Positions 17,121 to 26,800 of a stretch of DNA of 64,000 nucleotides are shown here, one piece after another (the stretch's first letter is position 1; every line of letters begins with the position of its first letter). The position numbers and the translations under genes were made by a program. The notes under the pieces were generated by a model. That model ran no database searches. It was not told the DNA's origin and worked only from the letters and a program-made list of their open reading frames with translations. This DNA is from JAQICB01 sp046482735 (GTDB lineage Bacteria; Bacteroidota; Bacteroidia; Bacteroidales; UBA1715), in assembly GCA_046482735.1 (NCBI GenBank), contig JAWOEL010000080.1, positions 45,871 through 109,870 on the forward strand, read 5' to 3'.

Positions 17121-19228
17121 TATTTTAATTCAATTACAATTGTTTCACCTTTTTTGACTGTTTTACCTTTTTTAATAGATTGTTTCCGAACGTGTCCGTA
17201 ACCTTTTATTTTTGTTTTAAGTCCAATGTTTTCTGCTAAATAAACAGCATCTTTTCCACTCATGCCATAAAAATTAGGCACCGTTTCTCCGTCAATAATA
17301 ATTGGTTGAGCACGTATGCTATCTTCTTGTATAGTTGGGTATGTCCAATTACTCAAAGGAGGTTTTGAAGCTGGCAAATTCAGATATGAAAAAGCCTTTA
17401 CCAAATCTGGCGTATAGCCCTTAGAAATATGCGGGAGATTCATAATATTGCTGGTATCTGTTGCAAGTTGATTCCGTAGTTCATGGTCGGAAAAATAGAT
17501 TCTGTCGGAAATTTTCCGAAAAACCTCTGCAGCCGTGATACCGGAAATTCGGTACGGATCGTGAGGTAAGGCAGATTGCATAACAATTATGCAGGAATAT
17601 TTTGGGTTGTTAGCCGGGAAATATCCGCAAAAGGATCCACGTAATATTTCGACATTATATTTGTTTTTTATAATGGTTTGTGCGGTTCCCGTTTTGCCGG
17701 CAATAGAATAATATGAGTTTTTAATTGATTTTGCAGTTCCTGTTTCCACAACTGCTTCTAGCAGAGTGTGAGCTTTTTCTAAAGTTTGTGAGCTTACAAT
17801 AGCATTGTTTGTAATGTTTGATTTTTTTCTTTCTATAATACGAGTTCCGTTTTGTATATATTTCAATAAATGGGGTTCAACTCTTTCACCATTGTTTGCT
17901 ATAGCATTGTAATAGGTTAAAATTTGCATCGGAGTTAACTCAATTTCATACCCGTAAGCCATAGATATAGGGGTGGTTTTGTACCATTTTAGGTAGTCGT
18001 TTTCGGTAGTCATACTCGGGTCTTTAACCAAAGGTTTTCGTTCTTTGTTGAGGTCAATCCCCGATAACTTATTAAGCCCCATTGCCTGAAGGCGAGTAAT
18101 GTAATTCCATTCTTTTTTGGGATGTAAATAATGCGCATGAATAATTTTAGACATGCCAACATTTGATGATTTTGCAAAAACATCTTTTACTGACAGTTTG
18201 CCAAATCCGCCAGATGTGTGATAATTCCAGTCAACAACGTTATGACCATAAAACCTTGTTTTACCGTTTTCTGTTTCAATGCTGTCATCCAAAGAGATGA
18301 GTCCATCCTCCAATGCTGCAAGTAAATTAGGTAATTTAATTGTAGAGCCGGGGTCGGTGCGGTAATCAACAGCATAATTTACCTGTTCTGAGTATATAGT
18401 ATCCGAATTTTGCATATCGCGAGACAAGTTGCTGATAGCGAGCACTTCTCCGGTTTCTACTTCCATTACAATAGCACATCCCCATTTCGCTTTATATTTC
18501 TGAAGAGCAAGGTTAAGTTCTTCGGTTGTTATAGATTGTATTTCACTATGAATAGTGGTAACTATATCATATCCTTTTATATTTTGACCGGATATCTCAA
18601 CAGTTGTATTTTTTCCGTATAATTCGTTGTCGTAATGAAGTTCCAGACCTGTGGAGCCATGCATCGAACCTTTTCTAAGAAGTCCAATAGTTCTGCGTGC
18701 CAGATTTCCATACGGATATACTCTGCTATTATAAGTGTCTACAATAATTCCGCCTTTGTATGGACCATATTTTAAAATAGGTAATTTTTTTACTTTTTGG
18801 AGCGTATTATAATTTATAGGACGTCTGTGTAATCGTAAAAACGTTTTTTTGCGAGCAGTAGAATGTAGCTCTTTTAAATATTGAGCTTTTGATTTTCCTT
18901 CGTGAGCAAATATTCTGGATAAGCCTGAGGCAAGCTCATTCACATGATTTTTAAATAATGTGTCACTTTTTGCAAATGCAGGAATTCTGTAATCGAAATA
19001 TACAACGTATTCGGGAACCGAACAAGCTAATAGTTTTTTGTCTTGAGAAAAAATATCGCCTCGCATTGGTTTTTGCATATCACTTTTTTTCAGTTTTTTT
19101 GTGTATTTTTCTATATTTTCATCAAAGAACTGTATGTGTATAATCTTCCCAATTACTCCTATTCCAAATAGAAATATTAAAATGTATACGACACTCACAC
19201 GTAATATTATGTCTTGTTTAATGTCCAT
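17120..19228 (-). CDS. ftsI: Division transpeptidase FtsI/PBP3 with PASTA domain
   Basis: This class B penicillin-binding protein cross-links septal peptidoglycan. The 702-residue protein has one N-terminal membrane segment (residues 8-30), a PBP dimer domain, and a transpeptidase domain with Ser295 in DPGSTIK (SxxK), KSSNVGMSKI (SxN) and AGKTGTAQ (KTG). A single C-terminal PASTA domain (VPNFYGMSGKDAVYLAENIGL... to the end) sets it apart from the E. coli enzyme and resembles Spo-VD/PBP2x-type proteins. The start overlaps the FtsL-like gene by 11 bp, so translation is likely coupled. Confidence 0.94.
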   Translation of the reverse strand: MDIKQDIILRVSVVYILIFLFGIGVIGKIIHIQFFDENIEKYTKKLKKSDMQKPMRGDIFSQDKKLLACSVPEYVVYFDYRIPAFAKSDTLFKNHVNELASGLSRIFAHEGKSKAQYLKELHSTARKKTFLRLHRRPINYNTLQKVKKLPILKYGPYKGGIIVDTYNSRVYPYGNLARRTIGLLRKGSMHGSTGLELHYDNELYGKNTTVEISGQNIKGYDIVTTIHSEIQSITTEELNLALQKYKAKWGCAIVMEVETGEVLAISNLSRDMQNSDTIYSEQVNYAVDYRTDPGSTIKLPNLLAALEDGLISLDDSIETENGKTRFYGHNVVDWNYHTSGGFGKLSVKDVFAKSSNVGMSKIIHAHYLHPKKEWNYITRLQAMGLNKLSGIDLNKERKPLVKDPSMTTENDYLKWYKTTPISMAYGYEIELTPMQILTYYNAIANNGERVEPHLLKYIQNGTRIIERKKSNITNNAIVSSQTLEKAHTLLEAVVETGTAKSIKNSYYSIAGKTGTAQTIIKNKYNVEILRGSFCGYFPANNPKYSCIIVMQSALPHDPYRISGITAAEVFRKISDRIYFSDHELRNQLATDTSNIMNLPHISKGYTPDLVKAFSYLNLPASKPPLSNWTYPTIQEDSIRAQPIIIDGETVPNFYGMSGKDAVYLAENIGLKTKIKGYGHVRKQSIKKGKTVKKGETIVIELK

Positions 19229-19601
19229 GTGTTGAAATAGTGTATGGAGGTTTTGACAATTCTTTTAATTTAAGTCTTTGATTTTGTATTTCTTTTTGTA
19301 CTGATGTAAATTTCTTTTTTTCAATTAATTCTGCCTGACTTGACACATAATTTGCTCTGAGTTCTTTAATTTCGTGGCGGAGTTTTCGGTTTTCGTTTGT
19401 AACTGTGTGAGCCTGATACCCATTGCCGATGTATACAATAATGAGTAAAATAACGAATAGAATGAAAAATATGTGTTTTTCAAAATCTATATTCGAAATC
19501 ATATCACCGGCAATAACATTTATAAATTTCCTCCCATATGATTGTTTAGAGGAGTTTTTGTTTTTTTTGCTTTTTTGTTCAGTGTCTGGTATTGTTTTCA
19601 T
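19218..19601 (-). CDS. ftsL: FtsL-like division protein
   Basis: This small bitopic protein (127 residues) has a basic cytoplasmic N-terminus, one membrane segment (HIFFILFVILLIIVYIGNGY) and a periplasmic coiled-coil (TVTNENRKLRHEIKELRANYVSSQAELIEKK). Size, topology and position between rsmH and ftsI fit FtsL, which scaffolds FtsQ and FtsB and activates FtsW/FtsI. Direct sequence similarity to FtsL is weak, so the call rests on architecture and location. Confidence 0.85.
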   Translation of the reverse strand: MKTIPDTEQKSKKNKNSSKQSYGRKFINVIAGDMISNIDFEKHIFFILFVILLIIVYIGNGYQAHTVTNENRKLRHEIKELRANYVSSQAELIEKKKFTSVQKEIQNQRLKLKELSKPPYTISTHGH

Positions 19602-19604
19602 ACA

Positions 19605-20501
19605 CTATTTTTTTTCTGCAATTCGCAATTTTGCACTTCGTGCTCTGTTGTTTGTTGCAAGCTCTTCTTCAGAAGGAGTTATAATTTTTTTGGAAATAAC
19701 CGTAAATGGTGTTTGAATATTTCCGTAAAAATCTTTTTCAACAAAGCCATTTGTATTTCCGGATTTAAAGAAATTTTTAACAATTCGATCTTCCAGAGAA
19801 TGATATGTTATTATAACAAATCTTCCTCCGGGCTTTAACACATCTGTGCCGGTGCGTAAAAAACGTTTTAGGTATTCAATTTCATTGTTTACCTCTATTC
19901 GTAATGCTTGAAAAATTTGTGATAGATACTTATTGTGTTGATGAGGTTTACAAAAAAGCAATCCAATTTCCCGTAAGTCGTGTGTGGTTTGTATTTCGTT
20001 GTTCTCACGCACAGCACATATTTTTTGAGCAAGTTTATATGCATTTTTAATTTCCCCATACTCTTTCAATACGGTGCATAACTCTTGTTGTGAATAAGTA
20101 TTAACAATAGTACGAGCAGTAAGAGAAGAGCGGGTATTCATTCGCATATCCAAATCACCATCGAACCGAAAAGCAAACCCTCTTGTTGGTTCATTCAAAT
20201 GATGAGATGAGACCCCCAAATCAGCTAATATACCGTCAACAAAATCGATGTTGTAAAATTTCATGAAATTTTTTACGTATGCATAGTTGTGATTAATAAA
20301 CGTAAACCGTTCATCGTGTATAATGTTTGTGCGAGCATCAGTGTCTTGGTCAAAACCAAATAAATGCCCAAGAGGAATGTGTGATAAAATAGCAGATGAG
20401 TGACCACCTCCACCATATGTTGCATCAATATATGTCCCCTTAGGAGAAATATTTAGTCCTGCAATACTTTCTGTTAGTAAAACGGGTGTGTGATAGCTCA
20501 T
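19605..20501 (-). CDS. rsmH: 16S rRNA (cytosine-1402-N4)-methyltransferase
   Basis: RsmH (MraW) methylates C1402 in the decoding centre of 16S rRNA. The 298-residue protein starts MSYHTPVLLTESIAGLNI, followed by the SAM motif YIDATYGGGGHS, GILADLGVSSHHLNEPTRGFAFRFDGDLDMRM, FQALRIEVNNEIEYL and the end motif ITYHSLEDRIVKNFF. All match the family. It sits between mraZ and ftsL. Confidence 0.96.
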   Translation of the reverse strand: MSYHTPVLLTESIAGLNISPKGTYIDATYGGGGHSSAILSHIPLGHLFGFDQDTDARTNIIHDERFTFINHNYAYVKNFMKFYNIDFVDGILADLGVSSHHLNEPTRGFAFRFDGDLDMRMNTRSSLTARTIVNTYSQQELCTVLKEYGEIKNAYKLAQKICAVRENNEIQTTHDLREIGLLFCKPHQHNKYLSQIFQALRIEVNNEIEYLKRFLRTGTDVLKPGGRFVIITYHSLEDRIVKNFFKSGNTNGFVEKDFYGNIQTPFTVISKKIITPSEEELATNNRARSAKLRIAEKK

Positions 20502-20503
20502 AG

Positions 20504-20977
20504 TTATTCGTATAAATTAAAATTTTCACCAAAAATATCACCGGCAAGTTCTTCAAATTCATCTTGAGTTAACATACCGTCATTGTTGTCATATATTGAT
20601 TTGTCCCATATTTCTATAATGTTTCCAACTCCCAAAAAAATCAGATGTTTGGAGAAGCCGGCAAACTCGCATAAACCTTTGTTTATAAGTAATCTGCCCA
20701 TGCCATCTAAGGCAAGTTCTATAGTGCCTTTTGAGAATTGAGTTAAAAAAATGTTGTGTTTTTTATTGAAAATAGGATTAAGTTTTTTGGTTAATTGGTT
20801 CATCATAGTGTTCCATTCTTGTATAGGATGTAGTTCTAAGCACTGTTTGTAGTTGCTTTTTTTGAGAACAAAACGGAGTGTTTCTTCCGGTATATGAGCC
20901 TGTCTTTTGAGGGAAGCCGGAAGAATTACGCGTCCTTTTGTATCTAATTTTGCACTATGTTCACCTATAAACGTCAT
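20504..20977 (-). CDS. mraZ: Transcriptional regulator MraZ
   Basis: MraZ is a ring-forming DNA-binding protein with two AbrB-like half-domains that represses the dcw promoter. The 157-residue protein has both signature repeats, KLDTKGRVILPASL and LALDGMGRLLINKGL. It is the first gene of the minus-strand cluster. Upstream lie TGGG repeats in 10-bp register that look like its binding site. Confidence 0.95.
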   Translation of the reverse strand: MTFIGEHSAKLDTKGRVILPASLKRQAHIPEETLRFVLKKSNYKQCLELHPIQEWNTMMNQLTKKLNPIFNKKHNIFLTQFSKGTIELALDGMGRLLINKGLCEFAGFSKHLIFLGVGNIIEIWDKSIYDNNDGMLTQDEFEELAGDIFGENFNLYE

Positions 20978-21012
20978 CTATTTGCTAAAAATATTTATGT
21001 AAAAATATATCA

Positions 21013-21052
21013 AAAAAACCCATTTTTTTACAATATTTCCCACTTTTTGACA
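21013..21052 (-). promoter_or_regulatory. Candidate MraZ operator (10-bp periodic TGNNA repeats)
   Basis: On the minus strand, starting at 21052, four successive 10-mers read TGTCAAAAAG, TGGGAAATAT, TGTAAAAAAA and TGGGTTTTTT. Known MraZ sites are direct TGGGN repeats spaced by 5 nt, i.e. one per helical turn. Two of the four here are exact TGGG and two are weaker. It lies 36-75 bp before the mraZ start. Confidence 0.5.
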
Positions 21053-21230
21053 CCTTGTTGATAACTTTTTTGCCAACATAATCGCAAATAGTTGTTTTTC
21101 AAGTTGTTGGGTATATTTTGTAGAGGTGGCGGAGATACATATTAACAGTGTGTAATAATTAATATGAAGGAAAAAAGTGAGATAGTGTAAAAAAAATATT
21201 AATCAGTCTCTTTTTTTACATGAATACTTG

Positions 21231-21238
21231 TATTTTTG
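21231..21238 (+). promoter_or_regulatory. Candidate -7 box for the acyltransferase operon
   Basis: TATTTTTG matches TAnnTTTG and lies 21 bp before the ATG at 21260. No TTG occurs at the expected upstream distance. The frame's TTG codon at 21236 lies inside this box, which is one reason to prefer the ATG. Confidence 0.4.
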
Positions 21239-21259
21239 AATGCTAAAAAATTAATATGT

Positions 21260-22084
21260 ATGACAAAATACATTGATGTAGGAAATGTGATAAAGCAAAA
21301 AAATGAACGGTTATATAATATATTACCGAATTTTGTGCTTTCTTATTTTAGACGAATCATACATGAAGATGATTTGAATGATGATTTAACTTTATTGGAA
21401 GGCTTGGATACACGACAGAAATTTCGGGTGTTTTTAGAAAACAGAAATTTTTTAGTAGAAGTCATTGGTACAGAAAATGTGCCATCGGATGGTCGGTTTA
21501 TGTTTACTTCAAATCACCCCTTGGGTGGACTCGATGGTATAGTTTTTTATGATACAGTAGCTGATATGTTTCCGGATGCGAAGTTTTTAGTAAATGATAT
21601 ATTAATGAATATTCCCGGAGTAGAGGATTGTTTTTTGCCTTTAAATAAGCATGGGAGTAATTCTCGTGAGTATTTCAAAAAAATTGACGAGGCTTGTGCT
21701 TCCGATTCTCAAATATTATCCTTTCCGGCAGGTATAGTATCTCGAAAAATTGATGGTGTCGTTCAAGACTTATCGTGGATGAAAAGCTGTGTGTCATATC
21801 CAAAAAAATATAAACGGGATGTGGTACCTGTTTTTATTAATGGTAGAAATTCTGCTTTTTTTTATAATCTGGCGAATCTAAGAAAAAAGCTTGGTATTCA
21901 GGCTAATATCGAAATGTTTTTTTTGGTTGATGAGTTGTATAAATTTCAAAACAGAACTTTGCAAATAGCATTTGGAAAACCAATACCTTATTCGTATTTT
22001 GATTCATCAAAAAAAGATAAAGAATGGGCTGCTTATTTGCGAGAACAAACATATAAATTAGGAAAGTCAATTACAGAAAAATAA
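21260..22084 (+). CDS. glsA: 1-acyl-glycerol-3-phosphate acyltransferase-like protein, GlsA/OlsA type
   Basis: The 274-residue protein has the acyltransferase HxxxxxD-type motif SNHPLGGLDG (His86, Asp92), then FPAGIVSRKIDG, equivalent to the substrate-binding block of PlsC-like enzymes. Together with the next gene it resembles the GlsA/GlsB (OlsA/OlsB) pairs that make acyloxyacyl glycine or ornithine lipids, where this subunit adds the second, ester-linked fatty acid. The head-group amino acid cannot be told from sequence. In the Bacteroides pair as I recall it the N-acyltransferase gene comes first; here the O-acyltransferase gene does. A 6-bp gap to the next gene indicates an operon. Confidence 0.75.
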   Translation: MTKYIDVGNVIKQKNERLYNILPNFVLSYFRRIIHEDDLNDDLTLLEGLDTRQKFRVFLENRNFLVEVIGTENVPSDGRFMFTSNHPLGGLDGIVFYDTVADMFPDAKFLVNDILMNIPGVEDCFLPLNKHGSNSREYFKKIDEACASDSQILSFPAGIVSRKIDGVVQDLSWMKSCVSYPKKYKRDVVPVFINGRNSAFFYNLANLRKKLGIQANIEMFFLVDELYKFQNRTLQIAFGKPIPYSYFDSSKKDKEWAAYLREQTYKLGKSITEK

Positions 22085-22090
22085 AAAAAA

Positions 22091-23029
22091 ATGGAAGAAA
22101 TAATTGCTCCTGTAGATAGAGAAAAGATTTTAGCTGAATTAACGAATGAACATTTAATACGAAAATCTCATTTTGGTTCAAATTTGCTATTTTCTATTAC
22201 AGCGCACAATGCTCCTAATACTATGCTTGAAATTGGTAGATTGCGTGAGATAGCTTTTCGGGCTGCTGGCGGAGGAACCGGTAAAAACGCTGATATTGAT
22301 GAATATGATACTAATAAGAAAGCTCCATACAATCAATTGATAGTATGGGATCCGGAACATAAGGAAATAATAGGAGGGTATCGTTATATTTTGTGTAACC
22401 ATACTCGCGATGAAAATGGGACATATCATTTAGCTACAAAAGAGTTATTTGAGTTTTCCGATGAATTTAAAGAACATTATTTGCCGTATGTAATTGAAAT
22501 GGGGCGTTCTTTTGTTCATTTGGAATATCAATCCGGCAACAAAGCACGAAAAGGCATTTTCGCATTGGATAATCTATGGGAAGGTCTGGGAGCTGTGGTG
22601 AAAATGAATTCGCACATTAAGTATCTTCTTGGAAAAGTTACTATGTATTTACAGTATGATAAATTGGCCCGTGATTATATTTTATATTTTCTTAAGAAAA
22701 ATTTTCCTGATACCAAGCAATTGGTTAAGCCCATAAAACCATTACATTTTCATCATCCTGAATCAGATTTGGCACCTGTGTTTACCGGAAAAACAATAAA
22801 AGAAGATTACAAAATACTTTTTTCAAAAGTGCGGGAACAAAATGTTAATATACCGCCGTTAATTAATTCGTATGTTAATTTAAGCGAAACTATTAAAATT
22901 TTTGGTACGGCTCTTAATACTACCTTTGGCGATGTAGAGGAAACCGGCATGCTTGTTACGGTAAACGAAATAGAACCAAAAAAATATGAACGGTATATTA
23001 ATTCGTACAATCCTGATGAGGGTATGTGA
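22091..23029 (+). CDS. glsB: Aminolipid N-acyltransferase, GlsB/OlsB type (GNAT fold)
   Basis: The 312-residue protein carries the hemolysin-like acyltransferase features of OlsB/GlsB: EIGRLREIAFRAAGGGTGKNADIDEYD, a central QLIVWDPEHKEIIGGYRYI strand pair and EMGRSFVHLEYQSGNKARKGIFALDNLW. These enzymes N-acylate an amino acid (ornithine or glycine) with a 3-hydroxy fatty acid. The adjacent GlsA-type gene would complete the lipid. Such lipids lack phosphate and are common in Bacteroidota membranes. Assignment is from motif recognition; substrate is not determined. Confidence 0.78.
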   Translation: MEEIIAPVDREKILAELTNEHLIRKSHFGSNLLFSITAHNAPNTMLEIGRLREIAFRAAGGGTGKNADIDEYDTNKKAPYNQLIVWDPEHKEIIGGYRYILCNHTRDENGTYHLATKELFEFSDEFKEHYLPYVIEMGRSFVHLEYQSGNKARKGIFALDNLWEGLGAVVKMNSHIKYLLGKVTMYLQYDKLARDYILYFLKKNFPDTKQLVKPIKPLHFHHPESDLAPVFTGKTIKEDYKILFSKVREQNVNIPPLINSYVNLSETIKIFGTALNTTFGDVEETGMLVTVNEIEPKKYERYINSYNPDEGM

Positions 23030-23041
23030 TAGGAAAATAAT

Positions 23042-23749
23042 ATGATTGTAAAAGAGTATCCTCATATTGGTAATGTAAACTATGTATATAATCCACGAGC
23101 TAAGCGGGTGATAGTTAAAGTAAAGCCTGATTTGTCGGTATGGGTAACCTTGCCCTTGTTTGCAGAAATAGAGAAAGCTGAAACTTTTTTGCTTTCGCGT
23201 GTGAGTTGGATAGAATCTGCAAAACATAAGGTGCAACAAAAAAATGGTACACCCGGTCTTATAGAAAATAATGTGCTTGTTACTAAGCACCATACTATTC
23301 AATTTGTGGAAACTGCAAAATCTCACATTGCTTATTCTATTGAGAATACTATAATTCGTGTATATCTTCCCGCAGGAGTACATATAGATAATAAAGATGT
23401 ACAGCAATGTGCTACTATTGCAAAAAAACATGCTTTTAAAATAGAAGCTTATGAGTATGTTCCTCGTCGATTGAATGAATTAGCACAGAAATTTGGTTTT
23501 TCATTTGCACGAGTAACGATAACATCAGCAAAAACACGATGGGGAAGTTGTTCGTCTCGAAACAATATAAACATTTCATGTTATATTATGCAATTACCCA
23601 CTCATTTAATAGATTTTGTGCTGGTACATGAGCTGTGCCATACAATTCACAAAAATCATGGTAATAAATTTCATAATTTATTAAATGCATGTGTGTCAGG
23701 TTACGAAAAAGAATATACCCGACAATTGCGTGCATATTCAATTGTGTAA
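23042..23749 (+). CDS. YgjP-type (DUF45) metalloprotease-like protein
   Basis: The 235-residue protein has the DUF45/YgjP block: TSAKTRWGSCSSRNNINIS, then LPTHLIDFVLVHELCHTIHKNHGNKFH. His196, Glu197 and His200 form the HExxH-type zinc site, with His at HKNHG as the likely third ligand. Partners and substrates of this family are not well established. It follows glsB by 12 bp and probably shares its transcript, though no functional link is evident. Confidence 0.8.
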   Translation: MIVKEYPHIGNVNYVYNPRAKRVIVKVKPDLSVWVTLPLFAEIEKAETFLLSRVSWIESAKHKVQQKNGTPGLIENNVLVTKHHTIQFVETAKSHIAYSIENTIIRVYLPAGVHIDNKDVQQCATIAKKHAFKIEAYEYVPRRLNELAQKFGFSFARVTITSAKTRWGSCSSRNNINISCYIMQLPTHLIDFVLVHELCHTIHKNHGNKFHNLLNACVSGYEKEYTRQLRAYSIV

Positions 23750-23776
23750 CATAACAAGTTTCTTATTTTACTTCTG

Positions 23777-23784
23777 TATATTTG
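23777..23784 (+). promoter_or_regulatory. Candidate -7 box for the TolB-like gene
   Basis: TATATTTG fits TAnnTTTG exactly and lies 37 bp before the ATG at 23822. No TTG is placed at the usual distance upstream. Confidence 0.4.
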
Positions 23785-23821
23785 TAGTGATTTTTTATAT
23801 GTCTTTGACATAGATAAGTGT

Positions 23822-26800
23822 ATGACATCATTTTCTAAAATAATTATAACAGCAGTTCTATTGGTTTTGTCGTTTTGTGTGAACGCTCAGTTTTACAATG
23901 GTTCACAGATGACTTTTGGAAAAAATAGAGTGCAATATAAAGATTTTTTCTGGCGGTACTTTCGTTATGAAGATTTTGATGTGTATTATGACCAAGAGGG
24001 GCGTGAATTGGCTGAGTATGTTGCACAGAAGGTGCCGGTTATAATGCAGGAGGTGTCTCAAACATATCAAATGAATTATTCGAAACGCATAATTTTTATT
24101 GTGTGTAATTCTTTGCAAGATTTTAAGCAAACAAATATTGGGCTTGGCTCATCAATTACCGAAAATAATATTGGTGGTGTTACCCAAATTGTCGACAATA
24201 AAGTTGTTGTGTACTTTAATGGTAATCATCATAATTTGTTTCAGCAATTAAAAAAAGGTATTGCTGAGTTGTATATAAATAATTTTTTATTTGGTGTTGA
24301 TAATTACAGAGAGATTATTTCTAATTCCACTATTTCTGAATTTCCCCATTGGTTTGTAAGTGGATTTATACAATTTATGGCAGAAGAATGGACTCCCGAA
24401 ATAGAGTCACATATTCGAAATGGTGTATTTTCAGGAACATACAATAATATGTATAAACTCCAAGACAGGGATGCTGCGTATGCCGGACTGGCTTTATGGA
24501 ATTATATATCAGAAGTTTATGGTACAGAGCAAGTAGGGAATATTGTGTATTTAACGGGGGTGATAAAAGATGTAAATCAAAGTTTTGAATTGTTGCTGGG
24601 AAAAAATGTATCGCAGCTGGTGGAAGAGATGAATGAGTATTACATAATGCAGTTTTCTAAAAATAAACAAGATAGCAATCTCTTGCCTGGTGAAACAATA
24701 CAACTTCCATTTCGGTTGCGAAATCATTCGATTAGTAGTATTTCTATAAGTCCATATGGTGAATATATATCGTATGTTACTGAAAAAGAAGGACGAGTAG
24801 ATCTTTGGGTGTATACCGTAGCAAACCAAAAACATTCTCATATTAAACGATTTAGCCATAAATTAGGGCAAATTACTGACAAATCTTATCCTTCTATAGG
24901 ATGGCATCCGAGCGGGAAAAGTTTAGCTTATACATATCAGGATGAAGGAGATGTTTTTTTTAGAATGCACGTGCTCGAAACAGATGAGCTTATCGAAAGA
25001 AAATTTGTGTTGTTTGATAAAGTATTGCATTTTTCATTTTCCGCAGATGGATCCAAGATTGTATTTACCGGTGTTTCTCGCGGACAATCAGATATTTATA
25101 CGTATTCTATTCCCGCATATAAAACCACGCGCATAACTAATATCCCGGCAGATGATTTGTATCCATCATTTATACAAGATGATTCTCGTATTATGTTTAC
25201 CTCAAACAGATGTGAAAACAACTCGGTAAATTCATTTATGTATGATGATTTTGATATGTATACTATTTCGGTGAACGGAGATAATATAACACGCATTACA
25301 AATAACGATAGTTATACCGAGTTGCAACCGCAAGAATTCAAATCCGGTACCTATATGTATATATCAAATAAAACCGGAATTCAATCTTTATATCTAACCA
25401 TTCGCGATAGCGTTATTCAATCCATAGACACTGCTATACATTATACACAGGTAACCACAAATAAACAAGTAAGTTGTAGTAATAATGAACATGTTTTACA
25501 GTATGATTTGTGCGAGGCAGAGGAAATAGTAGCGGTATTGCAAACATATAAAGGAAATAAAACCATACAGATAGTACCGTACGATAGTTTACAGTCAGAG
25601 TGTGAAACACAAAAAACAACATATGCACCCCGTATTCAAAAATATGGTGAACGTATAGATAGCACTATGTTATATGCATATTCACACGATTCTCTCGAAC
25701 GAATAGATTATACAGATTACAATTTCGACTATGAAAAATTTCCGTATAGTCTATTTGTAGATAGTGTATTGCGGGTAGATTCAATACAAAAAAAGTACGA
25801 AACAACACATACATACAAAACCAATTTTTATGTAAATCAGGTTGTAAATCAGGTAGATTTTGGATTTATGAATGCATCGTATCAAAAATTTACCGGGTAT
25901 GAATTTCAATATGTGCCACGCTTAAATATAGCATTAAAATTTGGTGTTGTTGATTTGTTTGAAGATTATAGATTAACCGGAGGAGCCCGTTTTTACGGCG
26001 ATTTGAATAGTAGTGAATTGTTGTTTTCTCTCGAGAATCTAAAGGAACGAATAGATAAACAGTATGTGTATCATAGACAATCGCTTTTATCATATAACGA
26101 TAATTTTTCATATATTAAAACATTTGACAATCATTTAAAAGTAGTGTTTTCATATCCATTTGATGAAGTGCAAAGCATACGAATAACGCCCGGTATTCGC
26201 TACGTAAAGGATGTTGAGTTGTCAGCAGGAAATTTATCTTCATTACGTGCAGAACCTGTTCATGAAGTATGGTCGGAAATTAAATGCGAATATGTTTTTG
26301 ATAATACCTTATTTAAAGGCATTAATTTATATAATGGCACACGAGTAAAAGTGTTTGCTGAACTTTTCGAACAAATAGACACACAGCCCGATTATTTGTT
26401 TGTGTTTGGAGTAGATGGTCGACATTATCAAAAAATTCATCGAAATATACTATTTGCAAGTCGTTTTGCATATAGTTTTTCTTTTGGAACCTCACCATTA
26501 TTATATTATTTAGGTGGTGTCGATAATTGGATAAATATATCAACAGAGCAAACCAAATTTAATAATACTATAGAATATGACAGGAATGTTGACTGGGCTT
26601 ATCAGGCTGTTGGAGTTAATATGAGAGGTTTTAGGCAAAATATACGTAACGGCCCCTCATTTGCCCTCTCGAATAACGAACTGAGAGTACCAATAGTTTC
26701 ATATTTATTTAACAGACCAATATCTTCAAGTTTTTTCGAAAACTTACAAATCATAGGTTTTTTTGATCTCGGAGCCGCCTGGTATGGCGTATATCCGGGA

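Noticed and set aside
22880..23431. 183-codon minus-strand frame opposite glsB and the YgjP-like gene
   Set aside because: Antisense to two recognised genes and low-complexity in composition.
24310..24400. Zinc protease active site in the TolB-like protein
   Set aside because: The region has the surrounding pattern but no HExxH; catalysis is not supported.
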